NCBI GenBank assembly: GCA_003013855.2
Contig: ML058407.1
Coordinates: 4,358,372-4,422,371, forward strand
Direction of reading: 5' to 3'
Source: Liriodendron chinense
Lineage: Eukaryota > Streptophyta > Magnoliopsida > Magnoliales > Magnoliaceae
Length of the DNA: 64,000 bases
A program made the translations under genes and the position numbers. Shown one piece after another: positions 44,389 to 55,785 of this stretch. Every line of letters starts with the position of its first letter. The first letter of the stretch is position 1. Below the pieces are notes generated by a model. That model was not told the DNA's origin. It saw nothing but the letters and a program-made list of their open reading frames with translations, and searched no databases.

Positions 44389-44605
44389 TGGTTTATGTCA
44401 AGCTTCGGTGCCTTGATACTAGATGGAAGGGGCTTGTTTTCGGTTAAGGGCAGTTCTTCAAAAGGTGCCTTCCACTGGCTAGTTTCAAGTACCAGTACAT
44501 AACCTAAAAGTGCATCCATCTCCTTATCATATCATCATCAATGTTAGGGGAGTGGGCCAAACACGCTTCCAAGTGATCAGAATATAATGTTATGAGGGAT
44601 TTGTC

Positions 44606-45298
44606 TTACATGAATGAGTCAATCAAGTTTATCTCGTGGACCTCCTCATCTTCATCCTGCAGTTGTTTGCACATGTTGAAAATATTCATCTCAAGCATCA
44701 TATTTTCAAAGGACATTTGTACAAGCCCATTCCTACAATTGATGATTGCAATTGAGGTGGCTAGGAAGGGGCGACCAAGTATGATCGAAATTTGAGTGTC
44801 GGCATTAAGCACAGGTTGTGTATCCAAGACAATAAAATCTACCGAGTAGTAGAATTTATCAACTTGAACAAGCACATCCTCTATCACTCCTCTCGGTATA
44901 TGGATTGAACGATTGGCAAGTTGGAGCGTGGTTTTGGTGGGTCTCAATTCACCTAAACCTAATTGTTCGTAGATCGAGTAGGGGATTAGGTTCACACTTA
45001 CCCCCAAATTGAGTAAGGCTTGCTTAATCTGGTAGTCACTAATTATGCATGATATGGTTGTACTATAGGGATCTTTATATTTTTGGGGCACATCTTGTTT
45101 GAGGATGACACTCAATTTCTTAGTAAAAAATATCTTTTTTTCTACATTATGTTTTCTCTTAGTCGTGCAAAGGTCCTTTAAAAATTTGGTGTATGATGGT
45201 ATTTGTTTGATGGCATCCAATAATGGGATGTTGATTTTCATTTGCTTAAAAACCTCTAAAGTATCCTGATTCTTATCTAGAAGTTTGGGTGGAATCAA
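44606..45298 (-). pseudogene. Athila protease region
   Basis: Minus strand, 230 residues, the longest clean Athila frame here. It contains KDLCTTKRKHNVEKKIF, YKDPYSTTISCIISD, then the active-site block ALLNLGVSVNLIPYSIYEQLGLGELRPT. The usual catalytic Asp of the D-L-G block is Asn here (AAT), so it is probably inactive. VDFIVLDTQ and ILGRPFLATSIAIINCRNG follow. The acidic linker (HEINLIDSF, LEACLAHSPNIDDD) continues to about 44520 after a stop. Confidence 0.82.
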
Positions 45299-45398
45299 TC
45301 TTTAAGGAAAAGGAGCAACCGACTTATATTCATTTTTTGGTTCTTTCTCATGTGGGGCAATGCTAGGTTCATCATCCGTTTTAGAAGCTACCGAATCA

Positions 45399-46827
45399 TT
45401 AGGCTGAGGCCTTCACCAGATTAGATTTGTCAATGATCTTGCCACTTTTAAGAGTGATGATGGACTTGGCATGCTCCACATGTTGGGAGGATGAGCTGGG
45501 ATCTTGTATCTCAAATTGGGCTTTCGGGTTAGGAAGAGGTTGAGCAGGAAGTGTGCCATTCTTCTTAACACTTAGATGAGATTTAACTCTTGCTATTGAA
45601 GTTTTAAGGTCATTAATGGCATTAGGTGTGATTTGGTTGAAGCTAGATTGTTCTTGCATAAACCCATCAAGTTTAAGAGAATTATTCTTGTTATATTTAG
45701 CTTGAACTGACACAAATGCACCCAACATCTCTTCAAGTGTGGCCTTAGGTGTAATCGTAAGAGATGGCCCTCCCATAGGTTGTGCTTGAGGGTTGTTGTT
45801 TGCATTTGCATTTGGTCCATTCCTCCTACTAAAGTTGGGATGGTTCCTCCAACTAGGATTCTACGTGTTAGATGTTGGAGCACTAAATGGATGTTGATAA
45901 TTGTTTATAGCATTCGATTGTTCATGTAAAATCTCTTGAAACGCAGGAATTATTGGACAATTCTATGTCACATGTACATTGGTGGCACAATTACCACAAA
46001 CATTATCAACACTCACACTAGGTTTAACCGTTTCTCCTTTCTTCAATTTCATAGCCTCAACTTTCCTGGTTAGACTAGCTACTCGTGCATTTATGTTATC
46101 CTCTTCCTTTAGGAGATAAATTCATCCATTTCCCCTATTTTGGGCAGACTTGGGATTTTGTTGGCTTGGATGTATCCCATGATTGTAAGTTCTCAGCCAA
46201 TATGGCAAAATCATCCTACGCTTCATTGGCTTCCTTATTCATGAATTCCCCATTGCACCTCATTTTTACGAATTGACGCATGGGGGAAGTCAATCCATCA
46301 TAGAAAAAACTTATTACCCGCCAAATTTCATAGCCATGATGTGGGCATGCATTCAAAAGGTCTTTAAACCTCTCCCAACATTGGAAGAAAGTTTCATCCT
46401 CTTTTTGGACAAAATTCATGATTTCTCGCCTCAGTGTATTAGTCTTATGAGCCGGAAAGAACTTTTTAAGGAACTCCCGGGTCATCTCGGCCCATGTTCC
46501 AATTGATCGTGGCCTCAATACATGAAGCCAAGCCTTTGCCTTTTCTTTTAGGGAAAAAAGGAACAATTTTAACCTTGTGGTGTCATCTGACACATTTGCA
46601 AAGTGTAACGTAACTACTATCTCATCAAACTCCTTGAGATGTAAATAGACACTATTAATATCAAGCCCATGAAATTTGGGAAGGAGTTGGATTACCCCTG
46701 GTTTGAAATCCACAATCTCTGTGTTATATGAAAAGATTATGCAAGGAGTGCTCGCTCTCGCAGGTTGTAAATAGTCACGTAGAGTTTTAGGTTGAAGAAC
46801 ATTCCCTACTTTGTTTTCTCTTACCAC
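45399..46827 (-). pseudogene. Athila Gag
   Basis: On the minus strand the Gag domain is at 46827-46216: FHGLDINSVYLHLKEFDEI, LKLFLFSLKEKAKAWL, REFLKKFFPAHKTNTLRREI, FFQCWERFKDLLNACPHHGYE and MRCNGEFMNKEANEA. After frame breaks, a C-terminal part at 45776-45399 contains TPKATLEEMLGAFVSVQAKYN and ITLKSGKIID. The zinc-knuckle zone (Cys-rich, about 46010-45955) is degenerate. Gag forms the virus-like particle; this copy is broken. Confidence 0.82.
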
Positions 46828-47280
46828 CTTAGTCTAATTTTGGGCTTGATTTTGCGGTTGATTAGCCCTTTGATTTTATTGATTTTCAGCCATATCTTTA
46901 CATGAATTAGAAAATTTTAGATGTTTCTTAGCATGAGGTTCTTTAGATAATCCTTCTACAATTCCTCCGTCACTTAGCAAGCGATGAGTGTGATGACGGA
47001 CTCAATGGGCATGAACCACTCAAACTATGCTAAGAGAAAAACTACTTCTACTTCTAGAAACAAAAACTCTAAGATAACTAAAGTAAGGGGGTTAGAAAGG
47101 TAGAACCTGATTTGAAGATTTATGTTAGATTCCTGTAAAAGGAAAACAAACTAACCAAGTTAGTATTTGATTTAAAAGAAAACCTAATCTAGAAATCAAA
47201 ACTAGAATTAAATCTATCTTAACACAACCTCAACTAAAAACTATCTTAGATAATTATGTGAAACACCGTATAGAATTTCT

Positions 47281-47293
47281 GACAACGGCGCTA
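47281..47293 (-). promoter_or_regulatory. Athila primer binding site (Asp-tRNA type)
   Basis: The minus strand reads TAGCGCCGTTGTC, a decayed TGGCGCCGTTGCC, a few bases inside the LTR end. This fixes the 5' end and orientation of the element. Confidence 0.7.
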
Positions 47294-47299
47294 AAAACT

Positions 47300-47525
47300 T
47301 GTTCACAACCCCAAGTAGGGTCTCGATGTAGTAATATTTTGATAAGACCAAGATCGTCCTCAGGGATTTATGTAGATGTTCACAAAATTCTCCAAAATAA
47401 TCTAGAGTTGGAATTGGATTAAGAAACTAAATATGAAAACTTGAATTGAATGGGTGATTTAAAACATTAAAGTAAAAATGAAATATAATCAATATGTTAA
47501 AGACACTAGAGCGCCAAGGATCCAC
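47300..47525 (-). mobile_element. 5' LTR of the Athila element, U5/R part only
   Basis: It ends GGTTGTGAACA on the minus strand and matches 29550-29785 up to AAGGATCCACT. At about 47526 the sequence changes to a PMD gene remnant, so U3 is deleted or lies outside the window. Confidence 0.75.
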
Positions 47526-48837
47526 TAACAAGTACCACTCATCATAGTCACGATCCGAGATCGTAAAACAAAATCCTGGCTGACCCTCGAGTGTGGCGAT
47601 GGTGGAGAACAAGGAACTCTGGCCACACCTGTAACCTGTTGAAGTGGTCTTTCCTCGAGGTACCACTGAAATGATTCTGCATTCGAAAGAACAATGTGAA
47701 GGCATGAAGCCTCATACACCTCCACTTGCTGCGGTGTATAATAGAGAGGAAAGCAGGCATACGATATTTGAACAAGCTGAGAAGGGAATTCAATTGTTAG
47801 TCAGACACTAAAAGGCTATGTAGGGGCAAAGAAGGGAAGATATTCACGTCATCTGGGGTTAACCTGTCCACATCAGCCCTCCAGTTATCTAGAGAAACCT
47901 GGGGGTTCGGCTTACGATTTTGCTAATGCCAATGCATATGACGGTGCAAGGAAGGCTCTATGTTGGTCCGCATTTCTGGGACTAGTGGGCAAAATGATCA
48001 TAAAAACATGTTTAGGCAATTGTGAAAATCCCAATTAGACTGGAGGACAAGAAAGGGAAGAAGGAAAGAAGAAAAGTTCAGGATGTACCTCGATGATAGG
48101 CCAAAAACCCATGAAAGACCTGCTATTCCTAGAAGTCTTGTCTAAACCCTGATAGATGCTGGTAAAGGTAGCGGCATTCCAATTGTAAGGACTATGAAGA
48201 TCCTCCGTCAAGTGAAGAAATCTGGGATCAATCCTCTCATTCCCGTGGTAGAAGAGAAATGAGCCGAAGGCATATGCAATCATCGTGCGTGCTTTATGGA
48301 GAGCTTTAAGCTCAGTGGTTGGCATGGCGGCAACAAAAATATTATAGAACCACCGCAGTTTCACTTGGTTACTTTGAATTCGTGTACGGGAGGGACGACT
48401 CCCACAAGCCGCCACCAGTCTTCAGGAGTGACCGGAGCTAGAGAGTCAGCATGAGGGGCCATTGTCCAATGAAAAGGAAACCATATCTGTATATAAATGT
48501 CCAAGGGAGTTATCCCCCATTCACCACAAGAGAGTTGAAAAGTATGGGTCTCATCCCTCCACCTCTCACAGAGGGCCGCAAGAAGCATGCAATTGGCGGC
48601 ATTCTTCTAGAATCGCAGTGTATAAAGACCCACAAAAGGGGTATCAGTGAGAGCATGTTCAAGCAAGGGTTGTGGTTTCGCCACCCAGTCGTCCCAGAGG
48701 TCTTGGGTACCTCAGCCTTTAATCTTTGGAAGAGGTTGGTGCTCTTTTGCTAAAGAACACATGTGTGCCCCACGATGGATGATATAAGACTAGTCATCCT
48801 CGCTGGCTATGTTGCGGCCTCTCGTACCATTCGCCAT
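47526..48837 (-). pseudogene. Plant mobile domain (PMD) protein remnant, antisense ORF
   Basis: Minus strand. ATG 48837 begins MANGTRGRNIASEDD; the PMD follows with WDDWVAKPQPLLEHA, LCERWRDETHTFQLSCGEWGITPLDI, EDWWRLVGV, VKLRWFYNIFVAAMPTTELKALHKARTMIAYAFGSFLF, FLHLTEDL and YNWNAATFTSIYQGLDKTSRNSRSFMGFWPIIE. A splice donor GTACATCC comes after PIIE (about 48089), and another exon at about 47965-47790 has MRTNIEPSLHRHMHWH and LDNWRADVDRLTPDDVNI. A further block lies near 47770-47526. Stops (about 48790, 48733, 48613) and a shift near 48375 kill it. PMD proteins occur in plant transposons and in the host MAIL1/MAIN family; here the setting points to a transposon ORF. Confidence 0.75.
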
Positions 48838-51170
48838 CAGACCCTACAAGCTTGACAAGGTAAGTCCCTCATCTCCCGCTCCATAAAATCCAAGGCATGA
48901 CCAAGGAGAACCATGGGATAAGACTTGCGTGGTTAAAATGCGAGCATAAAAGAGTCCATTGTCTAGCCCCATGTGTCGCCTTGGATGCACTTTGGACACC
49001 CATTGAAAGGAAATCGAGGTCTACCTAAGGGAAGGCACATGACTTGAACGTGGAAGCAAACCATCTTAAGGCATGCATGAACATCAAAAGTACCAAAAGA
49101 ATTAGATACCATGCTAAGGGAAAACTTCAAATCCATTTAGGAAGCATGTTACACATGAAAAGAAAGGGGGCTTGGTGAGAATCAAGCTTCATAGAAAGCC
49201 CTTTTAAAATATCCACATGTAAGCCCAAGAATGATCTACTTGACACATTAAAGCCATGGGCTTCATGTTTTCATTGGAGATGTCCCCATATTTTTATATG
49301 CACATGGACAAAAGAAAAGTTGGAAAGGTAGTGGCCTCCCAAGAACAGCTCAAATGCCCCACCCTAATGGATTGGAGGATGCACAATCCATTCGAGGATT
49401 GCAATCAAAAGTAGCCATTCTTGGGTCGACCATGGAAAACTTATGTGCACTGTCTTGAGAATGTGGTGGCTATGTGAAAGAATGATTTGATAGCCTACCC
49501 AACCCACATGAAACGAGAGAGCCAATGGTGGAAAATGGTGCACATAGCCCAATTAAAAAATCAAAGTTGAAAATGTCCAAAACATGGGACAAATTTGGGC
49601 AACTTATGTGCACCAATCTTTCCCACAACTTGGAAAATACTCGACCTTGGGAAGGATGGTTTGATGGCTCATCAAATACCATGAAAAGAGGAGTCAATGA
49701 GCTAAGATTGGTATGGATAGCTCACTCGAAGATTTGTAAGATCATCCATTTGTGGGTGGTGACATTAGAGGTGAATTTTGGGTACCACTTTCCTACAACT
49801 TGAGAGACCACTTGAACCTTGAGAAATTGTTGAAATGACCCATTCATGGGTCTTGTAAGTGATCAAGTGACCCAAATCCTCTACCCATCCAAGAAAAGGA
49901 AAATGAATGAAGAGAATATCACATGCACAAGGTATGGTGGGGCACTTGGGACAAAAGAAATACATAAGTCACAAAGTGGGCAAAAAACCCATCTACTTTT
50001 AAGAATTCCAAAGAGCCCACCACACTTTGTTCAAAAGGAACAAAAGGCAAAATGTACATGAGTCCAAAAAATTGGAAGAGGAGTTGGACCATTTACCCAT
50101 GAAGACCCAACTATGAGATATAGTCCACCTGAGAAAAGAAAGTAATTAAAAGGAGTATGGGCTAGTCTCCATGTACATATGAAGGAAAGATAGGACCATC
50201 TCAACTGAGTTTGTGAACCCCAACATCTGAGATAGGCTCCACTACTTTCATGGGCCTAAATCTTAAAAAAAATGAAAAGAAAAAAGAACATGAAAAGAAG
50301 GCATGAGAAGAGAAGAAAAGAGGCACATGTAAGGGCCAAAATGAATGATGAAGCCCAACCAAATACACCATGGGCTCTAGCTTCACTTTGGGCCTATTTT
50401 ATACAAGTATGAAGCCCAACTCCCATGAAAGAAAAGAGGGAAATTCACCATGCACACATGATGGACATGGTAAAGTAGGCCCTTTGCACACATAAAAAGG
50501 AGCTTGAAAAGAAAAAAAAAAGAAAATGAAGGAAAAGAAGGGAATTTGAGGGGCTCCTCTCCATGCACCACCTTGAAGCTTTGTTAAATCTTTAAAAAAC
50601 ACCAAACTTGGGCCCTCCAAGCACCACTATTGAAGCACCTACATGAAGAAAAGGCATGTGAGAGAGAGAGAAAAGATGAAAGGAAGAAGGGAAAGGGATA
50701 AGGAAGTGGGTCATACCTCTCACCACTTATCGTCACCAAAAAGCCCACCTTGCTGTCCAAGAGGCCCACCAAAAGGAACCACCAAGAGGGAAAGAGAAAC
50801 TTGAAAAATGAAAGGAAGAAAAAAGAGAGTAGGAGAGAAGATAGAGAGAGAGAGAGGGAGAGGGAGAGAGAGCGCACGTTGGACAGATGGGGGGTGCCTC
50901 ATGTTATATAGAAAGAAGGAAGGCACCCCATTACCTAGCCCACTAGAAAAACCAATGGGTAGAGAAGGGGTGGGCGACACCCAGGGGGTCAGTCGTCCTC
51001 CCCCTTAGATGAAGTGACCCTCTCCCTCTCTCCTTGGGAGGTGTGGTTGCAAGTGAATCTTATACTCCATGTAAGAATGAAGTGTGGAAGAGGAGTAGAA
51101 AATGAGAAAGGAATCTTACCAAAATCTCATCTTATGAGAAGTTGGAGAGATTTTGATATGATGATGTGGA
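48838..51170. other. Non-coding region upstream of the PMD ORF
   Basis: No protein is supported. At 49437-49870 there are two or three degenerate tandem units of about 165 bases (ACTTATGTGCAC.., GGTTTGATGGCTCA..). A GA-rich tract at 50820-50875 and a TATA-like TATATAAC on the minus strand near 50912-50905 could be the antisense promoter region, but it is 2 kb from the ATG. Confidence 0.4.
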
Positions 51171-51224
51171 GGAAAAAGAAAAGCCTCATATAATTTTAAA
51201 AAAAATAAAAATAAAAGAAGTATC

Positions 51225-52358
51225 ATTTTGTTCAGAATCGATCTCGACCGTCCAAGTCAAGATTTGATGACCCGAGTCATTTAGAAAAATTATCAAAATA
51301 TATTCCCATCCCCAAGGGTCCGATGACCTTAAACTACGTCGGGATTAACCTGAAAGATTTTTTTAATAAAAACTAGCATCAATCTCGACCGTTCGAGTCA
51401 ACATCTGATGATCCATATCATTTCAAAAATACCAAAAATATTATCTAAGTTTTATTTTCAATAAAAAGGGGATTGACCTTGATTTTCGAGTCGAGATCTG
51501 ATGATCCGGATCATCTTTTGAAATCTAAAAAAAACATCCCCAAGGGTTTGAAGACCTTAAACTACGTCGGGATTAACATCCCCAGAGATTTTTCAATGAA
51601 AACCGGCATCGATCTCGACCGTTCGAGTCAATATCTGATGATACAAATCATTTAAAAAATATCAAAAATATTTTCTAAGTTTTATTTTCAATAAAACTGG
51701 CATTAACCTTGATTTTTGAGTCGAGATCCGATGATTTGGATCATCTTTCGAAATCTAAAAAAAAATCCCTAAGGGTCTAAAAACCTTAAACTACGTCGGG
51801 ATTAACATCCCGAGAGATTTTTCAATAAAAATCGGCATCGATCTCGACCTTTTGAGTCAAGATCTGATGATCTAGATTATTTCAAAAATACCAAAAATAT
51901 TTTTTAGTTTTATTTTCAATAAAAACCGGCATTGATCTCGATTATCGAGTCGAGATCCGATGATCCGGATCATCTTTTGAGATTCAAAAATATATTCCCA
52001 TCCCCTCGGGTTAGAAGACCTTAGATTACATCAGGATCAAAATCCCGAGAGATTTTTCAATAAAAACTGGCATTGTTCAAGTCGAGATCCAATGATCCGG
52101 ATCACCTTTCAAAAATCCAAAATACAAAAAGATACTCACCACCATCTGGATAAATCCATTGGTTCAAAGACCTTAAACTACATTGGGATTAACTTTTCGG
52201 AGGATTTTTCTACTTTCAATAAAAACTGGCATCCATCTCGATCACTCAGGTCGAGGCCCGATGGTCTGAATATTTCCAAAAAATACAAAAATAAAAATTG
52301 GCTTCGATCTCGACCGCTCGAGTCAAGGCCTGATGGTCCGGATCTTTCCAGAAAATAC

Positions 52359-52395
<37 letters not shown>

Positions 52396-52470
52396 CAAAA
52401 AAATCCATCAATTTGAAGACCTTAAACTACACTGGGATTAACTTCTTGGGGGCTTTTCGATTTCTTTTGG
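51225..52470. repeat. About 230-bp tandem repeat, six units
   Basis: The anchor ACCTTAAACTACGTCGGGAT recurs near 51327, 51555, 51784, 52018 (decayed), 52170 and 52419, so spacing is 228, 229, 234, 152 and 249. Each unit is itself two related halves, both with a phrase like ATCTCGACCGTTCGAGTCAA followed by GATC(T/C)GATGATCCGGATCAT. Scattered further half-units occur at 53010-53150. Tandem repeats in the 3' untranslated region of Tat elements are known and can seed satellites. Confidence 0.85.
52359..52395. repeat. CA microsatellite
   Basis: About 17 CA units inside the sixth tandem repeat unit. Confidence 0.9.
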
Positions 52471-52504
52471 ACATCGCTGATACTTGATCTTACGAGTGTC
52501 CAGA

Positions 52505-52656
52505 GCTTATTAGCAATCAAGCCAAGGGTGGATGGAAATTTCGTAATCCTGTTTGTGTTGAACGCATCGTGATAGACGACCTTGGGTTGGAAGTTGCTGT
52601 TGAAGCTGGCGGATGTTCCCTATTCCTAAAAGTCACGAAGGGGATTAAGACAACTG
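52505..52656 (+). other. Coding-like island of unknown origin within the repeat zone
   Basis: Fifty open codons with balanced amino-acid use (ELISNQAKGGWKFRNPVC, VERIVIDDLGLEVAVE, GGCSLFLKVTKG), unlike the surrounding repeats. I cannot name the protein. A minus-strand frame without stops overlaps next door (52970-52645). It may be a host exon caught by the element, or chance. There is no start codon or splice evidence. Confidence 0.3.
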
Positions 52657-54592
52657 GGAGGTGAAGCGCACCCTCATTGATTTATGAGTAGCATTAGATC
52701 CCAAACTAAATTGATCAAAGGAAACATGAGGATGTGGCTCATCTTGTGGCCAAATGAGTCCGTCGGATGATACGTGGTTTATGTGCATTGCACAAGAGGA
52801 ACAATCAACTTTATGGGTGTGTTGACTGCAAACCCTCAACCTCTTTGTCTGAAGACATAAAACTAAGGTACTTAACTGTATGCGATCGTCTTGCTCGCTA
52901 ATGTAAAATGGATCAGGTGCCTTATCAATAGTAGAAGCTGGAAGTGTACGAAAATTCCATGCATTTTCCTGTATTTTAAAAAATCCAACAAAATACCCAA
53001 AAAATATTTCAAACCTAGCATTGATCTTGACCGTCCGAGTCACGATCCGATGATCTGAATCATCTTTCAAAAATTACAAAAAAATGTTTTCCTTACTTTA
53101 AAAAAACCGGTCTCAATCTCGACCGTTCGGGTCATGATTTGGGCCGAATATTTTCCAAAATCACAAAAATATAGTCATTATCTCCAGTGGAGCACTCTAG
53201 GGATACGTCCCCAAATACTCACACTCTCGACAAAAATCTCAAACTTCATTCATCCACATCACTGGTCTTGGGATGATGGATCCGATCACCCACAAATTGG
53301 AATCTTGACCAAGATTGGTGATCAAGAGTGTTATCCCAGTCTCACCCATCCCTAGAGTAGTATCTCGAGGTTACAACCTAAAGCATCTCTTTCATCCATC
53401 CCCAGTAGAAATGCGACAGCGTATTGGGGCGATGGACTTGATCAACCACGAATCGGAATCTTGACCAAATCGCTGATCAAACATCCACATTAAAAACAAA
53501 ATCCCTAGATGAGCAAAACCCTAAAAGTAATAAATCTCAGATCTTCACATCTCCAGTGGAAGCGATCCCAATCGCAACCATCAGATTGAAAGACAATGAG
53601 CCAGACCATGCGTCCATCATCAGAACCATGCACCCATTACATTGCATCCATCCATGCATCCATTGCATTGGTCATGATCTTTTTACATGCTTTCAATAAA
53701 AGTCGGTTAGCCAAAGACCCCACATGCATCCCCAGTGGAGGCACGTGCAAGCCGGACTCTCTTTTCCAAAAACAACAAGATTTTCCTCATTTACAAATAA
53801 AAACTCCACGGAGTATCACTCCCCAGAGTGGGTCTTTTCAAAATCCAAAAATATTTTGCCCAATAGAGCGCTCGACTTTCGAGGCACTAAGAGATCTTCC
53901 ATACCTTTGGGCGAGAGTCAGCGCAAAATCAAATAAAATTTGATGTCTTGCGGTTTCCCCGGAGACCATCAGATTCAATGCATTCAAAGTACGGTCGGCC
54001 TAAACTCCAGTGTCAGGGCGGTTGTACTAAATGCTAGGATATAGAAAAGATGAAAGCAAAAAAACCTCGATCATAGAAATCATCTGAACGATGGAAATGA
54101 TAAATTGTAACCTAATTATTGAAATCAGAAGATTGCATGGAAAGAGTTCACCCGCACATACCTAGGCGTGGATGCCTGAAGTAACTTGATCGAGTCCAAG
54201 TTGGCGTAGTGGATCTCCCATAAGGCTGCAAAAGATGCAGGGCAGCTAACCACTTTGACGATCAAGCGAAAAAGTACTCCCGGGGTGATCCGGGAAGCAA
54301 CGAACAATCCATTTCGGGTAAGCAACCTTGCGCAAGGGTTCTACTATATCATTTCAATGTTAGTACCGATCGGGAATGGAAGGGTTGTGATTGGGTACTT
54401 AGATTACAGCTAGAGTATGGACAATCATAATATTTTCTCCAAACCCCCGTGGTATATGTAAGTTATCTATTTCTAGACAATCAGCTTACTCAGATACAAA
54501 TGCAAACAAGGATTTTAGACCATAATCTATGAATGACCGAGTTGAAAGTGGGGTGTCCACTCACTTTGGCATTCGGTTACACACAACCTCTG
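52657..54592. other. Tat-like 3' untranslated region
   Basis: No gene is seen. It contains scattered half-units of the 230-bp repeat (53010-53150) and repeated CCAGTGGAG and CCCATCCCTAG phrases (53180-53400, 53540, 53730). Confidence 0.45.
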
Positions 54593-55045
54593 CCAAAGAG
54601 GGGCATCTGTAGATACCCAACCTTTAGCTATGCTACCTAACAATTAGAAAAGCTTCGAGAGATTTTTGTTCCATGCATTAAGTGCGAAATCTGTTAGTCA
54701 AATCCTATTTACTACGAGATCTCCTAATGAACATTTTTTTGGCTATTTAAAGTGGAATGCCAATTGGGAAGTCAAAATACCACCAAAATATCACAACTTA
54801 TCATCTGTCATGCCTGTTTTATACAAAATTTCCTATTTTTTATCTGATCATTGTATAAAGCGTATAAAGAGGTATAATTAATGGAGTTTTCAACTTTGAT
54901 ACCTGGGGGTCCCATCTGAATGATGAACCACTTAAAATTAATCCCTAAAGCAAGTTAGTATAACTATTAAGGCCTAAAATTGATTTGAGACACAAGGTTG
55001 ACCCTTTTGACTAGGATTTTTGGATGCATGGGGTCTAACACCTAT
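54593..55045 (+). mobile_element. Polypurine tract and truncated 3' LTR of the third Tat-like element
   Basis: CCAAAGAGGGGCATC (54593-54607) is followed by the LTR start TGTAGATACCC at 54608. Only about 440 bases of U3-like AT-rich text follow before a different inverted-repeat structure begins. Confidence 0.55.
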
Positions 55046-55055
55046 CGATCATAGC

Positions 55056-55268
55056 CTTCAACTTTGGGCATGCATCAAATTTTCATGTCCCTTCGTTCAA
55101 CTTTGGGCATGCATAAATGTATATATAACCTAATGTAGTGTACGCTATAGATGCTACATATGCTACGCGTACACGACATGAAAATTTGATGCATGCCTAA
55201 AGTTGAAAGAAGGGACAAGGAACAAATTTATGCATGCCCAAAGTTGAACGAAGGGACATGAAAATTTG
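55056..55268. repeat. Compound inverted repeat with internal tandem pair
   Basis: The left arm (55056-55118) has two tandem copies of a phrase TTCAACTTTGGGCATGCAT. The right arm (55177-55268) carries the same pair in reverse. The centre has its own stem (GTGTACGC..GCGTACAC, 55136-55173). Foldback or MITE-like structure. Confidence 0.7.
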
Positions 55269-55308
55269 TATAAATGATAATTGTATTTTGTATTGTGTGC
55301 TTAATACT

Positions 55309-55309
<1 letters not shown>

Positions 55310-55349
<40 letters not shown>
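55310..55349. repeat. TA microsatellite
   Basis: About 20 TA units between the foldback structure and the Rab escort pseudogene. Confidence 0.9.
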
Positions 55350-55351
<2 letters not shown>

Positions 55352-55785
55352 CTTACAATTGATCATATTTTTCCTATTTTTAAATTAAAAATAGAAGTAT
55401 TATGTAGCTTACACTACATGCTATGCTTCACAAAGGGTTGAACTCTAAGAAACAGTTTACTGCTATTTAAAACATCGGCTTTTACTTGACCCTTTTTAAA
55501 GAGCCCTTGTTTTAAAGTTGAAGTGGATGAATGCCTTGTCAGGAAAACCTTTCTTTTTCTTCAACCATTTCAAGTGCCTCTGTTTTGAGAATGGAAATGT
55601 TTGATCCTCTCTGTAGCTGTAGAAGTTTCCATTTCTTTTTCTTTTAATGTCTGATAATCCAGCTCTTTGTTCTGTTAAATCATGAAAAAATGCAGGAACA
55701 TGGGCACTATAAAGGCGTTAGATTGGCATCTGGTCAGGCGTTATTCAGCCATCAACTAGTTGTGGATCCATCTTTTGTAGGCCCA

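Larger units (their letters stand above)
29550..47525 (-). mobile_element. Athila element (Ty3/gypsy), minus strand, with two nested insertions
   Basis: Reading on the minus strand: partial 5' LTR (47525-47300), PBS complementary to Asp-tRNA (47293-47281), gag, protease, acidic linker, RT (split), RNase H remnant, integrase, long 3' non-coding region, polypurine tract and 3' LTR (31924-29550). The R/U5 texts of the two LTRs match closely across their shared 225 bases, including CACTAGAGCG..AAGGATCCACT, which ties the ends together as one element. Insertions: a complete non-autonomous element at 33256-38776 and a solo LTR at 41349-44173, each with a perfect 5-bp duplication. U3 of the 5' LTR is missing. 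Many stops and frameshifts make the element dead. Confidence 0.85.
47526..55045 (+). mobile_element. 3' part of a third Tat-like element (antisense PMD ORF, tandem repeats, polypurine tract, LTR start)
   Basis: Three traits of plant Tat elements occur in order: an antisense extra ORF (PMD type, 48837-47526), a long 3' untranslated region full of tandem repeats (51225-52470), and the boundary GAGGGGCATC/TGTAGATACCC at 54598-54608. No gag-pol remains; the left side is cut by the Athila LTR at 47525. The LTR is truncated at about 55045. Confidence 0.55.

Noticed and set aside
50880..50915. TATA-like TATATAAC as promoter of the PMD ORF
   Set aside because: It is 2 kb from the ATG with no supporting exon between; noted only as a possibility in the region entry.
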